64,000 nt of DNA from Auanema rhodensis (taxonomy: Eukaryota > Nematoda > Chromadorea > Rhabditida > Rhabditidae): assembly GCA_964057225.1 (NCBI GenBank), contig OZ059897.1, positions 11,036,001-11,100,000 on the forward strand, in the 5' to 3' direction. The notes below the pieces were generated by a model. It did no database searches, had not been told where the DNA came from, and was given only the letters and a program-made list of their open reading frames with translations. The position numbers were made by a program, and so were the translations under genes. Below, piece after piece: positions 1 through 9,813 of this stretch (positions are counted from its first letter, which is position 1; every line of letters starts with the position of its first letter).

Positions 1-68
1 AATTGAAGAATCTTAGTTCAATTCAGTAACAATGAACACACTAACTTTGTTAAGTTGTTGTAATATCG

Positions 69-140
69 GCTCAAGTAATATAGTGGTTAGTACTCCACGT
101 TGTGGCCGTGGCGACACAGATTCGATTCCTGTTTTGGGCA
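69..140 (+). tRNA. tRNA-His(GTG)-like, unit 1, degenerate
   Basis: The GTG anticodon is intact. C3 is T, G10 is A, G53 is A and C66 is T, so boxes A and B are both altered. Confidence 0.55.
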
Positions 141-400
141 TTTTTTGTTTTGAAATTTAAATGCTATAAAATTATTGCTTGCTTGTCATGTTAGATTTCT
201 TTAATTTGAATATTTATTCAAGTTATAACAATTTTCGATTTAATCACGTTCAATCAACTGTATTGTTTTCAAAAATAAAGACAAAATTCAATTTCTGTTC
301 ATTGAATTAGAATTTTCATGTTGTCACACAGAAATTGAAGAATCTTAGTTCATTTCAGTAACAATGAACAGAATAACTTTGTTTAGTTGTTGTAATATCG

Positions 401-472
401 GCCCAAGTAGTATAGTGGTTAGTACTCCACGTTGTGGCCGTGGCGACACAGGTTCGATTCCTGTCTTGGGCA
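401..472 (+). tRNA. tRNA-His(GTG), unit 2, canonical
   Basis: Full cloverleaf: seven-pair acceptor GCCCAAG/CTTGGGC, D-arm with G10, anticodon loop TTGTGGC between CCACG and CGTGG, T-arm ACAGG/CCTGT, and discriminator A. A T6 terminator follows at once. As usual for eukaryotic tRNA-His, the extra G at -1 is not encoded. Confidence 0.93.
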
Positions 473-732
473 TTTTTTGTTTTGAAATTAAAATGCTATA
501 AACATATTGCTAGCTTGTCATGTTAGATTTCTTTAATTTGAATACTTATTCAAGTTCTAACAATTTTTAATTTAATCACGTTTAATTAATAGTATTGTTT
601 TCAAAAATAAAGACATCTTTCAATTTCTGGCCTTTGAATTAGAATTTTCATGTTGTCACACAGAAATTGAAGAATCTTAGTTCAATTCAGTAACAATGAA
701 CACACTAACTTTGTTAAGTTGTTGTAATATCG

Positions 733-804
733 GCCCAAGTAATATAGTGGTTAGTACTCCACGTTGTGGCCGTGGCGACACAGATTCGATTCCTTTGTTG
801 GGCA
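733..804 (+). pseudogene. tRNA-His pseudogene, unit 3 (T64/G66 class)
   Basis: It carries A10 and A53. T64 and G66 also break a T-stem pair and the 7-66 acceptor pair, so a stable T-arm is unlikely. Confidence 0.75.
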
Positions 805-1064
805 TTTTTCGTTTTGAAATTAAAATGCTACAAAATTATTGCTTGCTTGTCATGTTAGATTTCTTTAATTTGAATACTTATTCAAGTAATAACAATTTTC
901 GATTTAATCACGTTCAATTAATAGTATTGTTTTCAAAAATAAAGACATCTTTCAATTTCTGGCCTTTGAATTAGAATTTTCATGTTGTGACACAGAAATT
1001 GAAGAATCTTAGTTCATTTCAGTAACAATGAACACACTAACTTTGTTAAGTTGTTGTTATATTG

Positions 1065-1136
1065 GCCCAAGTAATATAGTGGTTAGTACTCCACGTTGTG
1101 GCCGTGGCGACACAGATTCGATTCCTGTCTTGGGCA
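1065..1136 (+). tRNA. tRNA-His(GTG)-like, unit 4, A10/A53
   Basis: Acceptor and anticodon arms are intact. G10 to A and G53 to A break the first D-stem pair and the invariant 53-61 pair. Confidence 0.65.
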
Positions 1137-1396
1137 TTTTTTGTTTTGAAATTAAAATGCTACAAAATTATTGCTTGCTTGTCATGTTAGATTTCTTTAA
1201 TTTGAATACTTATTCAAGTTATAACAATTTTTGATTTAATCACGTTCAATCAACTGTATTGTTTTCAAAAATAAAGACATCTTTCAATTTCTGGTCATTG
1301 AATTAGAATTTTCATGTTGTCACACAGAAATTGAAGAATCTTAGTTCATTTCAGTAACAATGAACACACTAACTTTGTTAAGTTGTTGTAATATCG

Positions 1397-1468
1397 GCCC
1401 AAGTAGTATAGTGGTTAGTACTCCACGTTGTGGCCGTGGCGACACAGGTTCGATTCCTGTCTTGGGCA
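1397..1468 (+). tRNA. tRNA-His(GTG), unit 5, canonical
   Basis: Identical to unit 2 over all 72 nt, with a T6 terminator. Confidence 0.93.
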
Positions 1469-1728
1469 TTTTTTGTTTTGAAATTTAAATGCTATAAAAT
1501 TATTGCTTGCTTGTCATGTTAGATTTTTTTAATTTGAATACTTATTCAAGTTTTAACAATTTTGGATTTAATCACGTTCAATCAACTGTATTGTTTTCAA
1601 AAATAAAGACATCTTTCAATTTCTGGTCATTGAATTTGAATTTTCATGTTGTCACACAGAAATTGAAGAATCTTAGTTCATTTCAGTAACAATGAACACA
1701 CTTACTTTGTTAAGTTGTTGTAATATCG

Positions 1729-1800
1729 GCCCAAGTAGTATAGTGGTTAGTACTCCACGTTGTGGCCGTGGCGACACAGATTCGATTCCTGTCTTGGGCA
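1729..1800 (+). tRNA. tRNA-His(GTG)-like, unit 6, A53
   Basis: G10 is kept. Only G53 is changed, to A, which alters box B. Confidence 0.7.
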
Positions 1801-2060
1801 TTTTTTGTTTTGAAATTAAAATGCTATAAACATATTGCTTGCTTGTCATGTTAGATTTGTTTAATTCAAATACTTATTTAAGTTCTAACAATTTTCGATT
1901 TAATCACGTTCAATCAACTGTATTGTTTTCAAAAATAAAGACATCTTTCAATTTCTGGTCATTGAATTAGAATTTTCATGTTGTCACACAGAAATTGAAG
2001 AATCTTAGTTCATTTCAGTAACAATGAACACACTAACTTTGTTAAGTTGTTGTAATATCG

Positions 2061-2132
2061 GCCCAAGTAGTATAGTGGTCAGTACTCCACGTTGTGGCCG
2101 TGGCGACACAGATTCGATTCCTGTCTTGAGCA
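2061..2132 (+). tRNA. tRNA-His(GTG)-like, unit 7, degenerate
   Basis: T20 to C, G53 to A and G70 to A. The last breaks acceptor pair 3-70. Confidence 0.6.
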
Positions 2133-2392
2133 TTTTTTGTTTCGAAATTAAAATGCTATAAACATATTGCTTGCTTGTCATGTTAGATTTGTTTAATTCA
2201 AATACTTATTTAAGTTCTATCAATTTTCGATTTAATCACGTTCAATCAACTGTATTGTTTTCAAAAATAAAGACATCTTTCAATTTCTGGTCATTGAATT
2301 AGAATTTTCATGTTGTCACACAGAAATTGAAGAATCTTAGTTCATTTCAGTAACAATGAACACACTAACTTTGTTAAGTTGTTGTAATATCG

Positions 2393-2464
2393 GCCCAAGT
2401 AGTATAGTGGTTAGTACTCCACGTTGTGGCCGTGGCGACACAGGTTCGATTCCTGTCTTGGGCA
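2393..2464 (+). tRNA. tRNA-His(GTG), unit 8, canonical
   Basis: Identical to unit 5, one trimer (996 bp) downstream. Confidence 0.93.
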
Positions 2465-2724
2465 TTTTTTGTTTTGAAATTTAAATGCTATAAAATTATT
2501 GCTTGCTTGTCATGTTAGATTTTTTTAATTTGAATACTTATTCAAGTTTTAACAATTTTGGATTTAATCACGTTCAATCAACTGTATTGTTTTCAAAAAT
2601 AAAGACATCTTTCAATTTCTGGTCATTGAATTTGAATTTTCATGTTGTCACACAGAAATTGAAGAATCTTAGTTCATTTCAGTAACAATGAACACACTTA
2701 CTTTGTTAAGTTGTTGTAATATCG

Positions 2725-2796
2725 GCCCAAGTAGTATAGTGGTTAGTACTCCACGTTGTGGCCGTGGCGACACAGATTCGATTCCTGTCTTGGGCA
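2725..2796 (+). tRNA. tRNA-His(GTG)-like, unit 9, A53
   Basis: Copy of unit 6; the only change is G53 to A. Confidence 0.7.
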
Positions 2797-3056
2797 TTTT
2801 TTGTTTTGAAATTAAAATGCTATAAACATATTGCTTGCTTGTCATGTTAGATTTGTTTAATTCAAATACTTATTTAAGTTCTAACAATTTTCGATTTAAT
2901 CACGTTCAATCAACTGTATTGTTTTCAAAAATAAAGACATCTTTCAATTTCTGGTCATTGAATTAGAATTTTCATGTTGTCACACAGAAATTGAAGAATC
3001 TTAGTTCATTTCAGTAACAATGAACACACTAACTTTGTTAAGTTGTTGTAATATCG

Positions 3057-3128
3057 GCCCAAGTAGTATAGTGGTCAGTACTCCACGTTGTGGCCGTGGC
3101 GACACAGATTCGATTCCTGTCTTGAGCA
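3057..3128 (+). tRNA. tRNA-His(GTG)-like, unit 10, degenerate
   Basis: Copy of unit 7 with C20, A53 and A70. Confidence 0.6.
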
Positions 3129-3388
3129 TTTTTTGTTTCGAAATTAAAATGCTATAAACATATTGCTTGCTTGTCATGTTAGATTTGTTTAATTCAAATA
3201 CTTATTTAAGTTCTATCAATTTTCGATTTAATCACGTTCAATCAACTGTATTGTTTTCAAAAATAAAGACATCTTTCAATTTCTGGTCATTGAATTAGAA
3301 TTTTCATGTTGTCACACAGAAATTGAAGAATCTTAGTTCATTTCAGTAACAATGAACACACTAACTTTGTTAAGTTGTTGTAATATCG

Positions 3389-3460
3389 GCCCAAGTAGTA
3401 TAGTGGTTAGTACTCCACGTTGTGGCCGTGGCGACACAGGTTCGATTCCTGTCTTGGGCA
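3389..3460 (+). tRNA. tRNA-His(GTG), unit 11, canonical
   Basis: All stems pair, and both G10 and G53 are present. Confidence 0.93.
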
Positions 3461-3720
3461 TTTTTTGTTTTGAAATTTAAATGCTATAAAATTATTGCTT
3501 GCTTGTCATGTTAGATTTGTTTAATTCAAATACTTATTTAAGTTCCAACAATTTTCGATCAAATCACGTTCATTTAACTGTATTGTTTTCAAAAATAAAG
3601 ACAAAATTCAATTTCTTTTCGTTGAATTAGAATTTTCATGTTGTCACACAGAAATTGAAGAATCTTAGTTCATTTCAGTAACAATGAACACACTAACTTT
3701 GTTAAGTTGTTGTAAAATCG

Positions 3721-3792
3721 GCCCAAGTAGTATAGTGGTCAGTACTCCACGTTGTGGCCGTGGCGACACAGATTCGATTCCTGTCTTGGGCA
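3721..3792 (+). tRNA. tRNA-His(GTG)-like, unit 12, C20/A53
   Basis: The acceptor stem is intact. T20 is C and G53 is A. Confidence 0.65.
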
Positions 3793-4052
3793 TTTTTTGT
3801 TTCGAAATTAAAATGCTATAAACATATTGCTTGCTTGTCATGTTAGATTTGTTTAATTCAAATACTTATTTAAGTTCTATCAATTTTCGATTTAATCACG
3901 TTCAATCAACTGTATTGTTTTCAAAAATAAAGACATCTTTCAATTTCTGGTCATTGAATTAGAATTTTCATGTTGTCACACAGAAATTGAAGAATCTTAG
4001 TTCATTTCAGTAACAATGAACACACTAACTTTGTTAAGTTGTTGTAATATCG

Positions 4053-4124
4053 GCCCAAGTAGTATAGTGGTTAGTACTCCACGTTGTGGCCGTGGCGACA
4101 CAGGTTCGATTCCTGTCTTGGGCA
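4053..4124 (+). tRNA. tRNA-His(GTG), unit 13, canonical
   Basis: Canonical 72-nt sequence with a T6 terminator. Confidence 0.93.
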
Positions 4125-4384
4125 TTTTTTGTTTTGAAATTTAAATGCTATAAAATTATTGCTTGCTTGTCATGTTAGATTTGTTTAATTCAAATACTTA
4201 TTTAAGTTCCAACAATTTTCAATCAAATCACGTTCATTTAACTGTATTGTTTTCAAAAATAAAGACAAAATTCAATTTCTGTTCGTTGAATTAGAATTTT
4301 CATGTTGTCACACAGAAATTGAAGAATCTTAGTTCATTTCAGTAACAATGAACACACTAACTTTGTTAAGTTGTTGTAATATCG

Positions 4385-4456
4385 GCCCAAGTAGTATAGT
4401 GGTTAGTACTCCACGTTGTGGCCGTGGCGACACAGGTTCGATTCCTGTCTTGGGCA
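4385..4456 (+). tRNA. tRNA-His(GTG), unit 14, canonical
   Basis: Canonical sequence. Units 13 and 14 are the only adjacent canonical pair in the left part of the array. Confidence 0.93.
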
Positions 4457-4716
4457 TTTTTTGTTTTGAAATTAAAATGCTATAAAATTATTGCTTGCTT
4501 GTCTTGTTAGATTTCTTTAATTTGAATACTTATTCAAGTTATAACAATTTTCGATTTAATCACGTTCAATCAACTGTATTGTTTTCAAAAATAAAGACAA
4601 AATTCAATTTCTGTTCATTGAATTAGAATTTTCATGTTGTCACACAGAAATTGAAGAATCTTAGTTCAATTCAGTAACAATGAACACACTAACTTTGTTA
4701 AGTTGTTGTAATATCG

Positions 4717-4788
4717 GCCCAAGTAATATAGTGGTTAGTACTCCACGTTGTGGCCGTGGCGACACAGATTCGATTCCTGTCTTGGGCA
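4717..4788 (+). tRNA. tRNA-His(GTG)-like, unit 15, A10/A53
   Basis: First of a run of twelve A10/A53 units (15-26). Confidence 0.65.
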
Positions 4789-5048
4789 TTTTTTGTTTTG
4801 AAATTAAAATGCTACAAAATTATTGCTTGCTTGTCATGTTAGATTTCTTTAATTCAAATACATATTTAAGTTCTAACAATTTTTGATTTAATCACGTTCA
4901 ATTAACTGTATTGTTTTCAAAAATAAAGACAAAATTCAATTTCTGTTCATTGAATTAGAATTTTCATGTTGTCACACAGAAATTGAAGAATCTTAGTTCA
5001 TTTCAGTAACAATGAACACACTAACTTTTTTAAGTTGTTGTGATATCG

Positions 5049-5120
5049 GCCCAAGTAATATAGTGGTTAGTACTCCACGTTGTGGCCGTGGCGACACAGA
5101 TTCGATTCCTGTCTTGGGCA
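5049..5120 (+). tRNA. tRNA-His(GTG)-like, unit 16, A10/A53
   Basis: The downstream T run is five rather than six, making this unit 331 bp. Confidence 0.65.
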
Positions 5121-5379
5121 TTTTTGTTTTGAAATTAAAATGCTACAAAATTATTGCTTGCTTGTCATGTTAGATTTCTTTAATTTGAATACTTATTCAA
5201 GTTATAACAATTTTTGATTTAATCACGTTCAATCAACTGTATTGTTTTCAAAAATAAAGACAAAATTCAATTTCTGTTCATTGAATTAGAATTTTCATGT
5301 TGTCACACAGAAATTGAAGAATCTTAGTTCAATTCAGTAACAATGAACACACTAACTTTGTTAAGTTGTTGTGATATCG

Positions 5380-5451
5380 GCCCAAGTAATATAGTGGTTA
5401 GTACTCCACGTTGTGGCCGTGGCGACACAGATTCGATTCCTGTCTTGGGCA
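5380..5451 (+). tRNA. tRNA-His(GTG)-like, unit 17, A10/A53
   Basis: Anticodon arm and acceptor are intact; it lies in the 'gtgatatc' upstream-spacer subfamily. Confidence 0.65.
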
Positions 5452-5711
5452 TTTTTTGTTTTGAAATTAATGTGCTACAAAATTATTGCTTGCTTGTCAT
5501 GTTAGATTTCTATAATTTGAATACTTTTTCAAGTTATAACAATTTTTGATTTAATCACGTTCAATTAACTGTATTGTTTTCAGAAATAAAGACATCTTTC
5601 AATTTCTGGTCATTGAATTAGAATTTTCATGTTGTCACACAGAAATTGAAGATTCTTAGTTCAATTCAGTAACAATGAACACACTAACTTTGTTAAGTTG
5701 TTGTGATATCG

Positions 5712-5783
5712 GCCCAAGTAATATAGTGGTTAGTACTCCACGTTGTGGCCGTGGCGACACAGATTCGATTCCTGTCTTGGGCA
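5712..5783 (+). tRNA. tRNA-His(GTG)-like, unit 18, A10/A53
   Basis: The only changes in the 72 nt are A10 and A53. Confidence 0.65.
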
Positions 5784-6043
5784 TTTTTTGTTTTGAAATT
5801 AAGATGCTACAAAATTATTGCTTGCTTGTCATGTTAGATTTCTTTAATTTGAATACTTATTCAAGTTATAACAATTTTTGATTTAATCACGTTCAATCAA
5901 CTGTATTGTTTTCAAAAATAAAGACAAAATTCAATTTCTGTTCATTGAATTAGAATTTTCATGTTGTCACACAGAAATTGAAGAATCTTAGTTCAATTCA
6001 GTAACAATGAACACACTAACTTTGTTAAGTTGTTGTAATATCG

Positions 6044-6115
6044 GCCCAAGTAATATAGTGGTTAGTACTCCACGTTGTGGCCGTGGCGACACAGATTCGA
6101 TTCCTGTTTTGGGCA
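6044..6115 (+). tRNA. tRNA-His(GTG)-like, unit 19, A10/A53/T66
   Basis: C66 to T leaves a G7-U66 wobble in addition to A10 and A53. Confidence 0.6.
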
Positions 6116-6375
6116 TTTTTTGTTTTGAATTTTAAATGCTATAAACATATTGCTTGCTTGTCTTGTTAGATTTCTTTAATTTGAATACTTATTCAAGTTA
6201 TAACAATTTTTGATTTAATCACGTTCAATCAACTGTATTGTTTTCAAAAATAAAGACAAAATTCAATTTCTGTTCATTGAATTAGAATTTTCATGTTGTC
6301 ACACAGAAATTGAAGAATCTTAGTTCAATTCAGTAACAATGAACACACTAACTTTGTTAAGTTGTTGTAATATCG

Positions 6376-6447
6376 GCCCAAGTAATATAGTGGTTAGTAC
6401 TCCACGTTGTGGCCGTGGCGACACAGATTCGATTCCTGTCTTGGGCA
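6376..6447 (+). tRNA. tRNA-His(GTG)-like, unit 20, A10/A53
   Basis: Pentamer counterpart of unit 15. Confidence 0.65.
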
Positions 6448-6707
6448 TTTTTTGTTTTGAAATTAAAATGCTACAAAATTATTGCTTGCTTGTCATGTTA
6501 GATTTCTTTAATTCAAATACATATTTAAGTTCTAACAATTTTTGATTTAATCACGTTCAATTAACTGTATTGTTTTCAAAAATAAAGACAAAATTCAATT
6601 TCTGTTCATTGAATTAGAATTTTCATGTTGTCACACAGAAATTGAAGAATCTTAGTTCATTTCAGTAACAATGAACACACTAACTTTTTTAAGTTGTTGT
6701 GATATCG

Positions 6708-6779
6708 GCCCAAGTAATATAGTGGTTAGTACTCCACGTTGTGGCCGTGGCGACACAGATTCGATTCCTGTCTTGGGCA
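6708..6779 (+). tRNA. tRNA-His(GTG)-like, unit 21, A10/A53
   Basis: Pentamer counterpart of unit 16, including the T5 terminator. Confidence 0.65.
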
Positions 6780-7038
6780 TTTTTGTTTTGAAATTAAAAT
6801 GCTACAAAATTATTGCTTGCTTGTCATGTTAGATTTCTTTAATTTGAATACTTATTCAAGTTATAACAATTTTTGATTTAATCACGTTCAATCAACTGTA
6901 TTGTTTTCAAAAATAAAGACAAAATTCAATTTCTGTTCATTGAATTAGAATTTTCATGTTGTCACACAGAAATTGAAGAATCTTAGTTCAATTCAGTAAC
7001 AATGAACACACTAACTTTGTTAAGTTGTTGTGATATCG

Positions 7039-7110
7039 GCCCAAGTAATATAGTGGTTAGTACTCCACGTTGTGGCCGTGGCGACACAGATTCGATTCCT
7101 GTCTTGGGCA
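7039..7110 (+). tRNA. tRNA-His(GTG)-like, unit 22, A10/A53
   Basis: Pentamer counterpart of unit 17. Confidence 0.65.
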
Positions 7111-7370
7111 TTTTTTGTTTTGAAATTAATGTGCTACAAAATTATTGCTTGCTTGTCATGTTAGATTTCTATAATTTGAATACTTTTTCAAGTTATAACA
7201 ATTTTTGATTTAATCACGTTCAATTAACTGTATTGTTTTCAGAAATAAAGACATCTTTCAATTTCTGGTCATTGAATTAGAATTTTCATGTTGTCACACA
7301 GAAATTGAAGATTCTTAGTTCAATTCAGTAACAATGAACACACTAACTTTGTTAAGTTGTTGTGATATCG

Positions 7371-7442
7371 GCCCAAGTAATATAGTGGTTAGTACTCCAC
7401 GTTGTGGCCGTGGCGACACAGATTCGATTCCTGTCTTGGGCA
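7371..7442 (+). tRNA. tRNA-His(GTG)-like, unit 23, A10/A53
   Basis: Pentamer counterpart of unit 18. Confidence 0.65.
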
Positions 7443-7702
7443 TTTTTTGTTTTGAAATTAAGATGCTACAAAATTATTGCTTGCTTGTCATGTTAGATTT
7501 CTTTAATTTGAATACTTATTCAAGTTATAACAATTTTTGATTTAATCACGTTCAATCAACTGTATTGTTTTCAAAAATAAAGACAAAATTCAATTTCTGT
7601 TCATTGAATTAGAATTTTCATGTTGTCACACAGAAATTGAAGAATCTTAGTTCAATTCAGTAACAATGAACACACTAACTTTGTTAAGTTGTTGTAATAT
7701 CG

Positions 7703-7774
7703 GCCCAAGTAATATAGTGGTTAGTACTCCACGTTGTGGCCGTGGCGACACAGATTCGATTCCTGTTTTGGGCA
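7703..7774 (+). tRNA. tRNA-His(GTG)-like, unit 24, A10/A53/T66
   Basis: Pentamer counterpart of unit 19. Confidence 0.6.
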
Positions 7775-8034
7775 TTTTTTGTTTTGAATTTTAAATGCTA
7801 TAAAATTATTGCTTGTTTGTCATGTTAGATTTCTTTAATTTGAATACTTATTCAAGTTCTAACAATTTTTGATTTAATCACGTTTAATTAATAGTATTGT
7901 TTTCAAAAATAAAGACATCTTTCAATTTCTGGCCTTTGAATTAGAATTTTCATGTTGTCACACAGAAATTGAAGAATCTTAGTTCAATTCAGTAACAATG
8001 AACACACTAACTTTGTTAAGTTGTTGTAATATCG

Positions 8035-8106
8035 GCCCAAGTAATATAGTGGTTAGTACTCCACGTTGTGGCCGTGGCGACACAGATTCGATTCCTTTGT
8101 TGGGCA
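8035..8106 (+). pseudogene. tRNA-His pseudogene, unit 25 (T64/G66 class)
   Basis: Near-identical to unit 3, spacer included, although 22 units apart. T-arm and acceptor are broken. Confidence 0.75.
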
Positions 8107-8366
8107 TTTTTCGTTTTGAAATTAAAATGCTACAAAATTATTGCTTGCTTGTCATGTTAGATTTCTTTAATTTGAATACTTATTCAAGTAATAACAATTT
8201 TCGATTTAATCACGTTCAATTAATAGTATTGTTTTCAAAAATAAAGACATCTTTCAATTTCTGGCCTTTGAATTAGAATTTTCATGTTGTGACACAGAAA
8301 TTGAAGAATCTTAGTTCATTTCAGTAACAATGAACACACTAACTTTGTTAAGTTGTTGTTATATTG

Positions 8367-8438
8367 GCCCAAGTAATATAGTGGTTAGTACTCCACGTTG
8401 TGGCCGTGGCGACACAGATTCGATTCCTGTTTTGGGCA
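8367..8438 (+). tRNA. tRNA-His(GTG)-like, unit 26, A10/A53/T66
   Basis: Last unit before the BEL insertion; the element lies in its 3' spacer. Confidence 0.6.
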
Positions 8439-8627
8439 TTTTTTGTTTTGAAATTTAAATGCTATAAAATTATTGCTTGCTTGTCATGTTAGATTTCTTT
8501 AATTTGAATACTTATTCAAGTTCTAACAATTTTTGATTTAATCACGTTCAATTAACTGTATTGTTTTCAAAAATAAAGACATCTTTCAATTTCTGGCCTT
8601 TGAATTAGAATTTTCATGTTGTCACAC

Positions 8628-8632
8628 AGAAA
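8628..8632. repeat. Target-site duplication AGAAA (left)
   Basis: Matches 18362-18366. Both derive from the array spacer motif 'cacacagaaattg'. Confidence 0.9.
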
Positions 8633-8878
8633 TGTGGCGTTATACCACAAGTGTATAGTATGGTTGGAAGTAAAACACAAAGCGAATATGTAGAAAAGGG
8701 TTTATTGATGAATTAACAAGACAAGCACGGAATAAAATCACTGACTGCGAACGTTGAAAATGTAAGACTGATCTCTTCTCGTGGGCGGTCGTCAGCCTGA
8801 AACAAAGAGTTAGTCATGCCACATGTATAACACAACATGTGGTATGGATAAAAATTACTTAGGAAGTTAGAAGAAAGA

Positions 8879-8910
<32 letters not shown>

Positions 8911-8980
8911 AGAACAGGAGAGACAAATAAAACAATTGTTGAAGATAAAATTTATACAAACTCACTCGCTTATCGCGACA
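8633..8980 (-). repeat. BEL-1 copy 1, 3' LTR
   Basis: This 348-bp LTR carries a sense AATAAA signal (complement of 8701-8706) and a GA-dinucleotide run (a CT run in sense) around 8875-8912. It keeps a 10-bp segment missing from the 5' LTR. The tract just upstream in sense is only GCCGGGAG, so the polypurine tract is short. Confidence 0.93.
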
Positions 8981-9010
8981 CTCCCGGCAATGCGGGAATG
9001 AGAAGAAGGC

Positions 9011-9523
9011 CTACAAAGGTCTTTTACGTTTTATATCACCACAAACCACTCCATGATGCGTATCCGCCTTACATCTATAGCAGGATACCTCGCAAATCGC
9101 TGGATGTTTTTGATTCAAACATCTGATGCATAACCCCAGTTCATGAAGACGGAGAGTGCGTTCCGGTGAGGAAGGATAAATCGGACAGGCCGCAGTACGG
9201 TGCCCATCAGCTGTCGGTTTATTGCAGAATACACATGAAGCTTTAGGAGCAGTCTGAATGGTCAAATTGTCTAGTTTCAGATTTAACGAATGTTGAATAT
9301 TGTCCAGTCGTTCGGATAGATGGTTCACCGCGCTAGCTAGGTGCTCGTAGAGCCTCTTTTCAAGCACAATTAGTTGCCTCAGATTGGCAGCAGTGTTAGG
9401 TAGATGGGAATATTTTTTGAGGTCTTCCTCAAAGGAAGCATTCTCAATTATATTCGAGACAATATCTTCCATTTTCATGGAATATAGGAAAGACATGAGC
9501 TGCATCCTTATATACATGTTCAC
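9011..9523 (-). CDS. BEL-1 accessory zinc-knuckle protein (170 aa, likely start at 9472 or 9478)
   Basis: A small separate ORF between env and the 3' LTR. The N-terminal half is helical (LRQLIVLEKRLYEHLASAVN, then a coiled-coil-like stretch). The C-terminal half has Cys/His clusters CVFCNKPTADGHRTAAC, CIRCLNQKHPAIC and CYRCKADTHHGVVC, similar in style to the knuckles in this element's own Gag. It ends in a basic tail (KRKRPL). The second copy keeps an open version of similar length (60648-61109) although its env is wrecked. The listed coordinates run to the most upstream in-frame ATG; conservation with the second copy begins at M-E-D (9472). Inference: a nucleic-acid-binding accessory protein derived from a duplicated nucleocapsid. 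I do not recognise a named family. Confidence 0.8.
   Translation of the reverse strand: MNMYIRMQLMSFLYSMKMEDIVSNIIENASFEEDLKKYSHLPNTAANLRQLIVLEKRLYEHLASAVNHLSERLDNIQHSLNLKLDNLTIQTAPKASCVFCNKPTADGHRTAACPIYPSSPERTLRLHELGLCIRCLNQKHPAICEVSCYRCKADTHHGVVCGDIKRKRPL
9507..9514 (-). promoter_or_regulatory. Candidate internal TATA box for the BEL-1 accessory ORF
   Basis: Sense TATATAAGG lies about 30 nt upstream of the first plausible start codons of the zinc-knuckle ORF. The same octamer occurs at the matching place in the second copy (60607-60614), although the surrounding bases differ. Confidence 0.55.
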
Positions 9524-9813
9524 ATCTGGACTTTAAACGCTGATTAACATCTATTAGTTTATTGTACAATGGTGTGTTTAGGTTATCTTGTTACAGATAC
9601 AATGAATTTTAGAGCCTGTACAAAAGGTTATGTGTTATGTAACTGATAAAAGAAACTTGATACTACCATAAATTGAAAAGAAAGAAAAACAATGATATTG
9701 TTTTATTACAATGGTTATATTCGTACATAATGCTTTCTTTTTCTTTTGTTTCATTAATATTTCAATTTTTAATTTTAAATTTTATCTCCACAAGAAATTC
9801 TTCTCTTATGCTT
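9524..9813 (-). other. Spacer between Env and the accessory ORF, with TATA motif
   Basis: AT-rich 290 bp with no ORF of note. The matching interval in the second copy (60333-60647) is also non-coding. Confidence 0.6.

Larger units (their letters stand above)
1397..3388 (+). repeat. Higher-order repeat: two copies of a 996-bp trimer
   Basis: Units 5-7 (1397-2392) and 8-10 (2393-3388) repeat the same order of variants: canonical, A53, then C20/A53/A70. The matching includes private spacer changes, so three units were duplicated as a block. Confidence 0.85.
4717..7774 (+). repeat. Higher-order repeat: two copies of a 1659-bp pentamer
   Basis: Units 15-19 and 20-24 share spacer variants in the same order, including a 1-nt T deletion after the second tRNA and the 'attaatgtgctac' spacer variant. 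The copies diverge within the fifth spacer. Confidence 0.8.
1..8632 (+). repeat. Tandem 332-bp tRNA-His repeat array, left part (units 1-26)
   Basis: A head-to-tail array in which each unit of about 332 bp holds a 72-nt tRNA-His-like gene followed by a T5-T6 run (Pol III terminator) and an AT-rich spacer of about 260 bp. Unit boundaries are regular to within 1 bp. Short ORFs across the unit are shared only because the DNA is repeated; they are not counted as genes. Units are near identical but fall into subfamilies defined by substitutions in the tRNA. The array continues after the BEL element at 18362: subtracting the element and one copy of its target duplication restores 332-bp spacing. 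Confidence 0.95.

Noticed and set aside
1..8632. CRISPR-like appearance of regular direct repeats
   Set aside because: The unit is 332 bp with a tRNA gene and a conserved spacer, in a eukaryotic setting; no unique spacers and no cas genes.
8877..8920. GA repeat as a regulatory GAGA element
   Set aside because: It is a simple microsatellite in the LTR, of different length and composition in copy 2; no spaced GAGAG motifs argue for regulation.
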